Shown here: positions 1 to 11,903 of the stretch, in pieces
Layout of the letters: the number at the start of each line of letters is the position of its first letter
How positions within the stretch are numbered: position 1 is the stretch's first letter
Assembly (NCBI GenBank): GCA_016858145.1
Contig: JAEHOE010000065.1
Location: 186,001 to 250,000 of the forward strand
Length of the DNA stretch: 64,000 nucleotides
Direction: 5' to 3'
Source: Edaphochlamys debaryana
Taxonomy: Eukaryota; Chlorophyta; Chlorophyceae; Chlamydomonadales
Translations under genes and position numbers: made by a program
The notes under the pieces: model-generated
Told to the model about the DNA's origin: nothing
Databases searched by the model: none
Seen by the model: the letters and a program-made list of their open reading frames with translations, nothing else

Positions 1-566
1 GGTAGGGGTTGCAGGTAGGAGGTTTTATCGCCAGTGGCTCCATGTTCGTTGGCACGAGCGAGAAGAGCAGTGGTGCTGGCTAGCTAGCTAGGGGCGGGTC
101 GGCAAAATGGGTGACGAGGAGGCAGGAAGGCACGACCTTCCCTCTTGAGGGGTTAGACGTGAGAGCGGGGCGAAGCGGTAGCTAGAGCGAGGGTCCTCTA
201 TCTCTGCCCCCCTGAGGCGCGGCGAAAATCGAATTGATTGAAGCTGTCTTGTCTCTCTTCGTCCCGGTCTTGTTGGCCTACCAACGACAACGTACACCGG
301 CAGCCCGGCACGCACGCCTCTGGACACCAGCCTCGCTCTGTCGCTCGCTCAGCCCCGCTCGGCAAAACCATTCAACCACCTCTGATACCTCGATCACCAT
401 CCACCCAGATCCTTCACACTCTCTGCAGAGCTTTGCCAGCGTCAACCACCGTCGGCCGTCAGTCCGGCACGCCTCGCACCATCCCGTCACGCTAGGAGCC
501 CTCCTTGTCACATACGATGCTGCCACTGCGCCCCGCCTGCGGCCATCCGTCTCAGCCTCTCTTCCG
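1..566. other. Window edge, no gene recognised
   Basis: I see no coding exon with splice signals here. The stretch lies downstream of the minus-strand partial flavoprotein copy that ends at 567, so it may be 3' untranslated or intergenic sequence. I found no TGTAA signal on the minus strand. Confidence 0.4.
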
Positions 567-2390
567 TCAGTACGCCGACGTTGATGCGGTCTGAGCCCCC
601 GCCGCCTTGGCCTGCCTGGACGCCCGCTTGGGGTGGACGGAGCCCCCCGGGGGCCCTTGGGCCGCGCCTACCCCCGCCAACCGCCCCGTCACCCAGGCCC
701 TGGGGGGAGACGCGATGAGTGGAGGGTGGTCCCGGGGAAGGGCGGGGGAGAGGGTCACATTGGAGTGGCGCGTTGGCTTAAGCGCGTGAAAGCGTGAGGT
801 GGGAAGGCGATCAGGCAACACGAAGTCTCCGCGTGCGTGCCGCCACCCCGGCGCTTGCACGGCAGCCTAGCTCTCCTCCGTCGTCAGGCCGACGCCGCCG
901 CCTTGGCCTGCCTGGACGCCCGCTTGGGGTGCAGCCGCCCCTGGGCCGCGCCCCCCCCCCGCCAGCCGCCCCGTCACCCAGGCCCTGGGGGGAGACGCGA
1001 TAAGGAGAGGGTGGTCAAGGGGAGGGGAGTGGGGGGGAGAGGGGAACGTTGGAGCGGAGCGTGGGCTAAGCGCATTAGGGCTTGCACATGTGCACGTTTG
1101 CGAGGCGTGCGTGTTGCCCTGCGCCCTGACTATATACTATCCGTCGGTCCCGTATCCCACAACCAACGCACCCACCAGTAAAAGTTAAAGCCGCCGATGC
1201 GCCCAAACACATCTAGACATTCGCCGCACAGAAACAGGCCCGGCGGAAGGAGCTACATGGCGGGTGGGGAGGGGTGTGGGAAAGGACCACATGATAGGGG
1301 CGGCAGTGAAGACATCGGCATGAGAAGGGCGCACAGCGCCGTAAGCGAGTGCGTCGCCACGCCCAATGCCCCATGCGCCCATGCCCATGCTAGTGACCGG
1401 CCGCCGCTTCACTGATCCCTAGCCCCCCGGCATCCCCCCGCCCCCGCACGCACCCGGCTCTCCAGCGTAGCGCAGACCACCTCCTCCAGGCGCACGCCCC
1501 CACCGGTTACCTGCAGGGAGGGGGCAGGAGGGAATTGAGGGACAGTAAGGGAGCAGGTTGGGCAGTACTTTGCCGCGTGACAGGGCTGACTGCTGGCGAG
1601 CACACCGGACCGACACCCCGGCAAACATCTCATGTCGCGTAGCCTCAAGTGGCGACTGCTCCCTCCCGATGTGCCCTGTGAGAGACCACACGCTCGCCAG
1701 CGGGCTTCTCAGGTTTGTCACAGCCTCGCCCCGCCCACCTCAGCCTTCTTGTACCCCTCCTGCCCGGCGTACGGCAGCTCGTACGCCGTCCGCGCCGTCA
1801 CCTGTGGTAGCAGTTGGCGGTTGGCTGGTCGTTGCCCCTCATCGGCAGAGGCGCCATCCTTCCATCCAGGAACAGGACCCCCCTCTCGCTGGCAGTTATC
1901 ATCCGAGGCGCGAAGCATTTGCAGCCCTGACCAACATGGCCCACCCAAACCCACCTTACATGGATCCCAAACATTAAGTCAAGGCTTGACCAACTGGACC
2001 GCCCACCCCTACCACCCCGACCCCACGCACTCACCAGCGCCGCCCTCTCCGCCCGGTTGACGTCGCACACTCGCCGCCCCGTCAGCCCGCACTCCGCCGC
2101 CAGCGCCTCCGCCAGGTGCTCCCTCAGCCCGTGCCACTGGAGCAGTGTAGTGCCGCCGCACTGGGGGTGAAAATGGGGCGCGTGGGGAGAGGGGTGAGGG
2201 GCATGGAGCGGCGAGGGAAGGAGGATGTTGAGCGGGGTGAGGGAACGACGAGGTCAGTAGTCGAGGACGTTTAGCACACGAGGGCACGATCGGACCGGCC
2301 CTCATACCATCGACCACGCGAACAGACAGAACCGGACGGATCCCATAACTGCCCCGGATACGCTCATCCGTCCCACAGTGGTTGCCAAGC
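567..2390 (-). pseudogene. Partial duplicate (3' half) of the HI0933-like flavoprotein gene
   Basis: This block repeats exons 9-13 of the flavoprotein gene at 6903-11789, in the same order and strand. Matching exons lie at about 2163-2036 (NRAERAAL end), 1800-1737 (AYELPYAGQEGYKK), 1511-1455 (VTGGGVRLEEV), 1254-1181 (LFLCGECLDVFGRIGGFN) and 699-567 (WVTGRLAG). Frames and splice sites of these copies look intact, but the upstream exons carrying the FAD-binding Rossmann motif are missing. Homology appears to break near 2390, where TGTGGGACG followed by GAGCG is still shared with exon 8 of the intact gene. Upstream of the break lies a repeat-protein gene on the same strand, so a chimeric transcript cannot be excluded. 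The last exon is present a second time at 884-984, there frameshifted in a ten-base G run (minus strand). Without a start and FAD site I call it a pseudogene or the tail of a fusion. Confidence 0.7.
884..984 (-). repeat. Second, frameshifted copy of the terminal flavoprotein exon
   Basis: The segment matches the last exon at 699-567 and the last exon of the intact gene at 7029-6903, including the CAG acceptor and the shared HPKRASRQAK-coding stretch. A run of ten C on the plus strand at about 951-960 puts the downstream part out of frame, so this copy is not a usable exon. Confidence 0.65.
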
Positions 2391-5300
2391 TGGGCGTCCG
2401 GGCTTTCACCAGTATACCCACGCTTGATTATGACGGGACCAATCTTCTCCTCAAGCCTGGCGGCCGGTAGCTGGTGCGGCGGCGGGGTCGCGGCCAGTGC
2501 GCCGCTTAGCAGCTTGGGCCACAACCCTGGCAGAGGCCTTGGGAACCGGTGTCCCGACCGATCAAACGGTCGTTGAGAAGCTCCCACGCCGCCTGACGCG
2601 TGGTTGGGCCCGCAGGGTAGGTGGCGGGCACGGGGCTCGCAGCCGCGGCGGCCCCAGTCTGGAGGTTGGGGCAGGTGCGCGTGTCACCTGCTCCTCGGCT
2701 GAGGCTGAGGCTGCTGGGGCCGGGGGGAGTGGAGCGGGGCCGGGGCAGCGATCCCCGATTTCGCAGACGGCCGAGCTGCTGCCTGCGTGGCCGCCTTGGG
2801 CGGTCCTCGGGTGAAGTGGTAACGCTCTGAGTCAGCGCCACCCGCCGGCCCCTCCACAGCACCGCCGGCAGCGTCACCTGCCTCCTGCCTGCCCTGCACG
2901 GCAGCGGCCGAGTCATGTCGGGCGCCGGCTGGTAGTTGGTGCTCCGGAAGAGGAAGGCCTGGCAGCCCCTCTTGCGGCCCTCCGACTTCCCACGCGCTCA
3001 TCGGCGGGGTCAGCTCGGAGAGGTAGCACAGGTCCCGCAGGGCCTCCAGCACTGCGGCTACCGACTCTGCGAGGAGCGTCGCACAGGTGCTCTCCTGGGC
3101 CGCCGCGGCGGGGGCTGGGCCCATGCGGGTGCTTGGGGCCCGGTCGGCCGCGGCGAGGGGGCCCTCGACGGCGGTGGCTGTGCGGGGGGCCTCTGCCGCG
3201 CTTGCGCTGGCGGCTCGGGGCCCGGTTACTGGCGGCGGCCAGCAGGCGACGGCGGCGGTGGCACGGCTTCTGCCTGCCCCAGTGGCATCGAAATGGCTGG
3301 GCTGACACTGCCGGTGGCAGATGCTGCGGCCGCAGGGGCCGAAGCGCCGGCCGCACCCGTGGAGGCACTCGCTCGCTGCGCCCCTCCGCTTCCATGCTTT
3401 GCGCGCCAGGGCCGATACGTCTAGGCGCACGAACAGAGCGCCCGACGGGTCCCCGCGGCGCCGGTTCACGACAAAGCACCCACCAGCAGCTGCTAAGAGG
3501 GACCTGGGCTGGGAGAAAGCGCGAAGAGCGTCGCCCCACTGCTCCCCCGGCATGCGGTTCAGGTGCGCGACGACCGGAGTCAGCTCCTCGACGTACCCCC
3601 GCTTGCTGGTGAGGAGGGTGGCGACGGCTCGGCACAGCCGCGCGAAGTGGTGACGGGGGGCCCCTGGGAAGGCGGCGGCGATGAGCTCGTGAAGGTTGGA
3701 GTTGGCCGCACGCGGCGCCCGGACCAGAGCAACGTGTGCGTGTGCGTGTGCGTTTGCCGGGTCGGGCCCTCCAGACGCCACCTGCACCGCAGCACCGCCA
3801 GCCGGCCCCACCGCCGCCACTGCCCTCGCGGCCGCAGCCGCAACGCGCCTCAGCCTGTCCGGCAGCAGACGCACCACCTCGTCATCCCCCGAGGAACCCG
3901 GCGTGGGCATCAGCCGCACGAAGCGAAGGGACCGCAGGAACGGCTTGAGCGGTTTGGGCAACTCCACGTCAGCACCGAGCATGCCCTGCGCCTTCGCCTT
4001 CCGCAGTTGACCACCGATGTGGGACACGCGGGCCGACATGTAGGGACCAAGGGTGGCCCGAGGCCTGCCTGCCAGGCAGAGGGAAATGGCGCGGCTGAGG
4101 CGTGCGAGAGAGCTGACGTCAACGATGGCGGCGGGGAAGGCGGCGGCGATGAGGGCACACAGCCTTGGGGCCGAGTCCTGTAGTGCGGCCCCTGAAGGGG
4201 TTGCGGAACGAGCTGCTGAGGATGGGGCCAGGGGCAGTGTTTCTGACCCTGCCGGCGCCGCCGCCGCTGGCAGGCTGGGTGCAGCCGAGCCTGCTGCCGC
4301 CTCCGCTGTTGATGCCGCCGGCCCCGACGCCCCGGCTGCTGCCCCCGCCGCTGATGCCACCGGCCTTGTCAGCTCCGACGCCCCTGCTGCGGTGTCCGCG
4401 GCTGAGAGGGGCTCACTTGGCCCCGACGCTGCCGTTGAGGGCGGGTGCGGCAGCTGAGGCGCGGCCGTGCCTGCCGCGGCCGCCTCCTGGGGCCCCGCCT
4501 CCTGAGCCGCTTGCGGCGCCTCGTGCCCACTCTCAGCGCTGGGGTCGGCAGCCGTTTCCGCCTGCCCCGCTATGCGCGCAGGTTGTGACCACAAGCTGTC
4601 CCTTGGCCGCCTCGCCAGCAGCTCCGCCGCCCGCTGTCGTATGCGAGCAAGGCGCTGGCAAGCGGGATCCAGCAGCGGCGGCCCCGTCGGTGGGGGCTCG
4701 CCAGGACCGCTCGAGGCTGCTAGGCAGGGCGGCTGCAGGGGCTGTGCGGCCGTGGCGGCTGCTGGGTCAGCCGTACTGTGTCTCTCCACTTGACCCACGC
4801 CTGTGGGCGCCTCGTGCTCAGGCCGTGCGTGGGACCTGCCAGCCACCACCTCCGCCTCCGCCCCTGCCGCCACTGGCGCTCCAGCCGCCCCCTGCACCGC
4901 TGCCCCCGCAGCCGCCCCCGCAGCCGCCCTAGCAGCCGCAGCCGCCATGCTCCTCAGCTCGTCCGGCAACAGACGCACCGGGTCATCGCCCGAGGAGCCC
5001 GGCCGTGTGACGAACTCCAGGAAAGGCAGGCCCAGGACAAAAGCCTTGAGCGGCTTGGCACTTTCATTTTCGCACCGAGCCGGCGGCGCACTTTGGCCGA
5101 GTGCAGATGGCTGCCGATGTCGGAGAGGAGCGCGATATGCGGCCCCAGGTCTGCCTGCCGGGGGCAGCTTGCCAGGAAGAGGGCGATGGCGCGGCTGAGG
5201 CGCACGAGAGGGCTGACGTCCGATTCCGGGAAGGCGGCGGCGATGAGGACGTGCAGCTTTGGGGCCGAGTGCTGGGGCAGGGCCGCTGCCAGGGCCGCTG

Positions 5301-6014
5301 ACGCCGCCAGGGGGGAAGGCTCCGGCGCGGTTGCGGAACAAGCTGCTGAGGATGGGCCCAGGGGCAGCGCTTCTGACCTTGCCGCCGCTGCCTTCGGCAC
5401 TGTTACGTTTGGTGCAGCGGAGCCTGCTGCCGCCTCCGCCGCTGATGCCGCCATCCCCGTCAGCTCCAACGCCGCAGCTGCGGCCGCCGTCGCTGGAAGA
5501 GGCTCTTCTGGCCCCATCGCTGCTTCTGAGGGCGGGTGCGACAGCTGAGGCGCGGCCGTGCCCGCAGGTGCCGCCTCCCGTGGCCCTGCCCCCTGAGCCC
5601 CTTGCGGCGCCTCGTGCCCGCTCCCAGCACTGGGGTCGGCAGCCGTTTCCGCCTCCCCCCCTATGCGCGCAGGCTGTGAGCACAGGCCATCCCGCAGGCG
5701 CCTCGCCAGCAGCTCCGCCGCCCGCTGTCGAATGCGCGCCAGGCGCTGGGATGCGGGGTCCAACGGCGGCGCTCCCGTGCGTGGGGGCTCGCCAGGACCA
5801 TCCGAGGTGCCGGGGGAGGGCGGCCGCTGAGACTGTGCGGCCGGGGCGGCTGCTGGGTCAGCCGTACTGTGTCTCTTCACTTGACCCGCGCCAGCGGGCC
5901 TCGGAACAACTGACGCAGCGTGCGCAGACCCTGCGTGGGCCTTGCCAGCCAACGCCTCCGCCCCCGCCCCCGCCTCCGTCGCCACTGGCGCCGCATGCTG
6001 CCTTGCTGCTGCCG
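2391..6014 (-). pseudogene. Decayed relative of the repeat/pseudo-exonuclease gene
   Basis: Two long minus-strand frames (5985-4954 and 5683-2684) belong to one protein. They carry three copies of a domain that begins LIAAAFP and ends in a beta-like VRLDVSAL stretch, also found once at 37.5-37.2 kb in the intact gene at 32354-39150. Near 2.5 kb another frame has FPRPLPGL...PPPHQLPAARL, matching the PPPHELP repeat of that gene. The two long frames are offset by one base near 5058: the reading goes from GAKMKVP to AKPLKAFV only with a frame change, and the second internal repeat shows the uninterrupted order. Further frame changes near 2.9 and 2.6 kb and the missing exonuclease region suggest a pseudogene. 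An assembly indel could explain the first break. No ATG was found for the 5' end: the 5985 frame opens with GTG and extends upstream without Met. Confidence 0.55.
3800..5990 (-). repeat. About 1.09-kb tandem duplication within the decayed repeat gene
   Basis: Landmarks recur about 1,091 bp apart, for example CCGTACTGTGTCTC at 4771 and 5862 on the plus strand. The encoded modules run in parallel: HSTADPAA, then QRLARIRQRAAELLARR, then a Gly/Ala/Pro linker, then LIAAAFP, then PGSSGDD and LLPD. The two modules differ at many positions, so the duplication is not recent. Confidence 0.75.
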
Positions 6015-6902
6015 CAGGTGCTCCCTTTGCGGCCGGCTGAGCCTCGGTGTAGAGCGAGCCGGAGCAACCCTGGACACCGGCGTGTAATGAATAGGCAGGG
6101 GCCCCACCGGAGAGGACAGAGGTACAAAGTCACAGCGTCACCAAGAGGCACAACGTGTCTGAAACTAGCCAGCTTCGTGAGTTTCGCAGACCGGGGGTCG
6201 GGGGCACCCATCCAGGTCCGTTTGCCAGGCGAGTCCGCGGCTGCTGTGCCGGGCCCAGCCAGGCACTCCCACACAACTGCTCACCTCAGGGGACACGAGC
6301 TGAAAACCGCGCGCGTTGTTGGGTCCGCGGGGGGGGGGTGCTGTCGGAGCCAGGATACCAACGCCAGCGTGGGCGCCGGCCTTCTCCGCCGGTCCTGAAG
6401 TGCTGGTGCTACCAGTGGCCGTCGTCAAAGTCGCAACAGCCTCGATTGCCGCGCTGGGGCCGCGCGTTTCGTCGTCTGTCGCGGCAATTTCGCTCTGTTC
6501 TGACCTGAGCGGTCCTTCGCCGGCTAAAGCACCATTCTAGGGCAGTAATAGGGCAAAATCGCAGCAATTTGCTCTTGATGAGTTGACGAGCGCGAGGTGA
6601 GGTGGATGTCCTTCTCGCTCTCCTCAAGCCTACTTGCTTCACGGTCCAACTAGCTACACGTCAGAACCATCGCTGGTGGGCTCTGATGTGCAGGCGCGCC
6701 GTGAGCGCTATCCGGGCACAACGCCGGGTGTCGCCAGGTTGCTGCCGTATAATCACATGGACCGCGAGTCGTGCGCAGAGAGCATGTTTACATGGTATAT
6801 GTCTGCACACCAAGCCTCGTCTTGAGGCCAAGTCCTCTGGCCCCGCCTCGCCGCGATCCATTCCACCGCCGTCACGGCCTCTCCGCTGCCTCTCCACCGT
6901 CG
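6015..6902. other. Intergenic, 3' flank of the flavoprotein gene
   Basis: Between the decayed repeat gene and the flavoprotein stop codon I see no convincing exon. TTACA at 6788-6792 (TGTAA on the minus strand) is a good poly(A) signal for the flavoprotein gene, about 110 bp beyond its stop. Any upstream exon of the repeat gene would have to lie here, but I could not identify one. Confidence 0.4.
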
Positions 6903-9900
6903 TCAGGCCGACGCCGACGCGGTCTGGGCCCCCACCGCCCCCGCCGCCTTGGCCTGCCTGGACGCCCGCTTGGGGTGCAGTCCGCCCTGAGCCGCACCCA
7001 CCCCCGCCAGCCGCCCCGTCACCCAGGCCCTGGGGGTGACGCGATGAGTGGAGGGTGGTCAAGGGGAGGGCAGCGGAGAGGAGTTGGTCTAAGCGCGTGA
7101 GAGAGTGAGGTGTGAAGGCGATCAGAGCGAGCTTTGCCTTCCTTCAGTCCTGCAGCCTCCGCGTGTGCACTCTCATGCATGCCCGCCCTCGCCAAGCCTG
7201 AAACCCGCATTTCTTCGCACCATTCCTCCTGCCAGCCTGCTCTCCACCCCGCGGCCGCATCTCCCTCCTCACCAGTAGAAGTTGAAGCCGCCGATGCGCC
7301 CAAACACGTCCAGGCACTCGCCGCACAGAAACAGGCCCGGAAGGAGCTGCATGGGCGGGTGGGGAGGGGCGGAGGGTTGAGGAGGCACACATGTACATAA
7401 AAGTCGCGAGGACCGCAGCATGAGCCAGACGGCGCTTTAGGCCAGGACCCTGCGAGGAAGCTCTCCCCATACAGACTGCTCGAGACCAGCCGCTGCTTAC
7501 CTCACCCCCGCGCACCCCCGCCTTCGGGGAGGATTGCTTTGTCTCATCCTGAGAATGACCAGCCGCCGCTTTCCTAGCCCCCCGCGCAACCCCGCCCCCG
7601 CACGCACCCTGCTCTCCAGCGTAGCGCAGTCCACCTCCTCCAGGCGCACGCCCCCGCCCGTCACCTGCAGGGGGGGGGCCAAGGGAGGGATCCAAAGACG
7701 GTCGTTGGGCAGCCTCTGTGGCAGGGACCTGGCCTCCTTCCCCCGTTGAAAGCCCTCTCCCAGGACCCTCTAACCCCACGCATCGTGTTGTGCTTGACCG
7801 ACGCGTGTCGCACCCGCACCCCACCTCGGATCTCCACCACCCACTACCACCCCTTCGCCTGCCCCCCGGCCCACAGCCGCTCACACCCACCTCGGCCTTC
7901 TTGTACCCCTCGTGCCCGGCGTACGGCAGCTCGTACGCCGTCAGCGCCGTCACCTGTGGCAACGGTTGGCGGTTGCCGGTGGATTGCCAGTTCAGAGTTA
8001 CCGTTTAGGCGCGAAGCACATGCAGCCATGACCAGCATGGCCCACCCAATCCCACCTTGCTTTGCTCCCAAACCCCAAGTCAATGCTTGAACAACTTGAC
8101 CACCCACCCCGACCCCACGCTCTCACCAGCGCCGCCCTCTCCGCCCGGTTGACGTCGCACACTCGCCGCCCCGTCAGCCCGCACTCCGCCGCCAGCGCCT
8201 CCGCCAGTCGCTCCCTCAGCCCGTGCCGCTGAAGCAGCGTGGCCACCTGAGCGGTGCCGCCGCCCTGGGGGAGAGGGGGCGCGTGGGGTGCAGGGAGGGG
8301 TCGGGCGAGAGGTGTGCGAAGTGCAAAACACGCAGGAGAAGGAGAGATCGAAGCACCCATGAGAAATTCTCCCTGAGACATTGCGCCCGGCCACAGGCAC
8401 GTGGAGCTGTGTCCCGTATCGCACCCGGATTCGCTCGTCCCACACCGCCGCCGGCTCGTGTGTCCAGTTGACCCTAAGCGAGGGCAGCCCAGAGGGCAGG
8501 TACCGGCCCCCAGCCGCCGCTGTAGCCGCCGCCGCCGCTGCGGCGCTCTGCGGTCCTGAGGCCGCCGCCGCCACTACCGGCGCCTTGGCAGATCCGCCGC
8601 CGCCCCCGGCGGCCGCTGCCGTGGCCTTGGCGGCAGCGGGAGCCGCGGTCGCGGGAGCAGGCGACGGAGGCGGAGAGGGCGGCGGCGGGGGGCGGCCGCC
8701 GCGTGTGAGGGCCTTAACTGCGTGGTGGGAGAGGTCGAGCACCGCGGGTCCGCTGCGGGGTGCGTGGCGGAGCGCAAGGCACAAGGGAAGCCTTCGCTTG
8801 AGCAGGGAACAAACCACAACACCGGCAAACTGTAGCAAGCTCAGCTCGAGTAACACTGCAGCAAGCTCAGCTCGAGTCAAACCGTGTGAAGGGCTGATCC
8901 AGTCAGCTCTAACCGGGAGCGAGCTCGTCCGAGGTTTGACCGGCCTGCTGGAGCGCCAAGCATGGGGTCCCGGCCGCAGCCCCGCCCACCTGTACCCCTT
9001 GTGCGTGAAGAGCAGGGCGGTGCGGCGGGAGGTTCGGGGCTTCTTTGCGTCGGGGAGCTGTACGGACAGCTCGATGTCGTACATGGACACGCCTGCAGTA
9101 CCATACAGCGTGAGGGAGCCATAACAGGTGCGAGGGAGACGCCAGTCAGATGCCGTACGCTTGGTGGTTGAGAGCAAGGGCAGCCCGTGCAACCTCCCCA
9201 GCCCTGCTCAAGTCCCTGCCTGTCGTCCCCCGCCGTAGCTGCAGAACACACTAATGTGTCCCACGGGGCTAAGGTGTCCTGCGGCACTAAATGTGTACCC
9301 GGCACTAACATGTACTAAATGTGTACTGGTGACCTGGCCCCGCCACGCCCCACCCTTCCCCCCTTCCCGCCCACCCACCCGCCAGTTGCTGCCCCGCCGG
9401 GTGCGCCCCTGTGAGGGGCGTGAGGGCGGCGTAGGTCGGCTGCAGGGAGTGCCCCAGCGCCGCAAGCAGGCGGTGGCCCGTGCCGTCGGTGCCCACGGCG
9501 GGGAAGGACAGGCCGCCGGTGGCGATGATCTGGGGGGCAGGAGGGGAGGGGGAGGAAGAGAAGGGTTCAGAAAAAGGGGGGCAAGGGGAGAGGGGCATGG
9601 AGGTGTCGGGCCCTGCTGCCGGTCTTAGGCTCCGGTTCCAAGGGCACACAACAGAAGGGCAGTACTAACCCCCCCCCCCCCGCAGTCGCACAGCCCCAGC
9701 CGTCCCAGTCGTTCTTGACCCCAATCACAGCCCCACGACGCTTCACCGCCTCACCAGCCCCAGCCCCATGCGCCTTCACCCATGCCCCTCCCCCCACGCA
9801 CCAGCTTGTCAGTCACGTGCTCCGTCCCGTCCTGCAGCCGACACAGCCACCGAGTGCGGGGCGGCGGGGGCTGGTCGGCGGCCGCCTCGGCCGCCGCCCC

Positions 9901-11789
9901 GCCCTTGGCGCCCCGCCCGCCCTTGCCCTTCTTCTTGCCGCGGGCCGCGCCCCCAGCGCCGCTGCCGGCGGCGCCGTCGACCCCCTCCACAGCGGGACCG
10001 CTGCTGCTCGCTCCAGCGCCGCTGGCGGTCCGCGACGCTGCCTCGCCATCGCTCCCATCTCCCCCGCTTCCACCGCTGCTACCCGCCGCTTCGGACGCGG
10101 ATGCGGAGGCGGGAGCGGGGGCCTCCGCAGTGCCGTTTCCCTCCAGAGCGGGGGATCCTGATGGCGGCGGCTGCGGCGGTGTGAGTGTGAGCGGCTGCAG
10201 CCCCTCCACGCTGGCTCCGTAGCGGAAGGACACGCCGCGGGAGAGGCAGGCGGCCACCAGCTTGTCACGGACCTGGGGGGTTGTGGGTGGGGGAGGTGGG
10301 AAAGGGAGACGGCGCGTCAGTTGTATGTTGTATGGGTAGGGGGGAGATGGGGGTTCGAGGATGGGAGGTGACGGGTAGCGGGTAGCTATAGGAGCGCGGG
10401 CTCTCGTGTGCGCCAGCCTTGGCGTTCTGGCGTTTGGGGCAGCAGCAAAACTCCTCCCCGCCCTCACGCCCGTTCTCCCCGAACCCCCCCCCCCCCCCCC
10501 GTGCTTGCCTCCCGCGAGCTGTTGCTTGTGGGGAAGTACTTGAGCGACTCTTCCTCCAGGCTCAAGTCCAGACCCACCCCCCACCAGGGGTCCTCCAGCC
10601 TGGGAAAGCAGGGCAGGGCAGGGCACGAGGGCAGGGGCAGGATCACCGTGGAGGTACGGCAGGTGCAGGCCCCACCCATCCGCCCCACTACCACCAGTGT
10701 CCCCTTCCACTGAACCCCAACCCGCGCTTGCTCGATCTCTTCCGCCCTTCGAACCGACCCGGCCCAGCCCCACCGGTTCCCTCCCCTCCCTCCCTCCCAT
10801 TCCTCCCTCCCTCCCTCCCTCCCTCCCCTCCCCTCCCTCCCCTCCCTCCCTCACCTTCCTTCCTTCCTCCCTCCCCTCCCCTTCCTCCTTCCTCCCTCCC
10901 TCCCCCCTCCTCCCCCCCCCCTCCGACCCCACCAGGCCTTGCACAGCTCCAGGCTCCAGGACGCGAACACGGCCCGCACCGCGGAGGCGGGGGAGTCGGA
11001 GAAGAAGTCGGTGGTCAGGTCCACCTCGAAGGGCAGCACGTTGCTGCGGGGATTGGTTTTGGGGGAAGGTTTGGGGCCTGGGTTGGGTAGCCACACATCG
11101 TAGGGCCTAGAGGGACAAGAACCAAGGCTTGCTGAAAGGGGCGGGGGGGCGGTACGGGGGGACGTGCCACGCTTTTGGGCTCTCTCAAAGTACAAGGGCC
11201 CAATGATGTAGCCAGCGGACTTGCGGGCGCGGGAGGCCAGCTTTGACTACCACGCCCGAGCGCCTCGCCCCCCAACGATTCCCTCACCAGCGCGATCCTC
11301 CTGACATAAGGATCTTCTTGCCGCACTCCCGGGTTCGCTCCAGGACCGTCACCTGGGGGCGGGTTGGAGGAGGGTGCGGGTGCGGGTGGGGGTGCGGTGG
11401 GGGCAGGAGCGGATGGGTGCCGGAAGGTGTGGAAGGCCGGGGGAGAGGGCAGGTGGCGAGGGTATTTTCGCCGATGAGGGTAAGGGTGAAGGGCCTATGG
11501 CTGGGGGTGGTGTTGAGGAAGTAGTGCCGCTGAGGGCGGTGTGTGTGCCCTCGGGGCCACGAAAACCCGCTCTACCCCTCCTCACCTTGGCCCCATGTTC
11601 AGCCGCAAAGAAGGCTGCCGTGAGCCCAGCCGCGCCTCCTCCGACGATTGTTACATGAACCGGTTCCGAGTCCGTCGTGGCAGGCCCGGGCGTCGCGGAG
11701 CTGCGAACGACCATGGCCATGCAGCGGCGGCCCACGGCCTTCCGCCTGAGCACAGACACGCTGCTTGCTGAGCATCGTTGGATCAACAT
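6903..11789 (-). CDS. HI0933/BaiN-like FAD-dependent oxidoreductase
   Basis: Thirteen exons splice into a 668-residue protein: 11789-11586, 11352-11288, 11043-10933, 10599-10509, 10272-9802, 9529-9379, 9092-8990, 8752-8401, 8264-8127, 7953-7891, 7664-7608, 7346-7273 and 7029-6903. The start has an organelle-type leader (to about residue 36), then the FAD dinucleotide motif VGGGAAG, then ILMSGGSRCN, IATGGLSFP, LLFTHKGYSGPAVLDLS, VTGGGVRLEEV, and near the C-terminus CGECLDVFGRIGGFN. That order is the hallmark of the HI0933-like flavoprotein family; substrate and partner are not deducible. Exon 5 inserts about 100 Ala/Gly/Ser/Lys-rich residues and exon 8 a Pro/Ala-rich stretch. Exon 4 ends in a GC donor (GAG|gcaagc). 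The start is divergent from the small gene at 11904, only 114 bp away. A partial copy lies at 567-2390. Confidence 0.85.
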
Positions 11790-11903
11790 CTAAGACAGTA
11801 GCACGGCGGCGAAATGTGCAGGCGGGTGAGCAAGCAGCCCGCAAGCCGCGGTCGCGGTGCCACAAAGACCTTTGTGAACCACTTCTTTCGGCAAGCTTTA
11901 ATA
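11790..11903. promoter_or_regulatory. Short bidirectional promoter region
   Basis: Only 114 bp separate the ATG of the minus-strand flavoprotein gene from the ATG of the plus-strand small gene, so both 5' untranslated regions and both promoters must be compact or overlap. No clear TATA box is visible. This is inferred from spacing only. Confidence 0.4.

Noticed and set aside
5259..6398. 379-codon plus-strand frame, very Pro/Leu-rich
   Set aside because: Antisense shadow of the decayed repeat gene; composition is what the re-read Ala/Gly codons predict.
10780..10930. CRISPR-like or satellite array
   Set aside because: It is a simple CCCT/CCTT slippage tract in an intron; no spacers or fixed unit.
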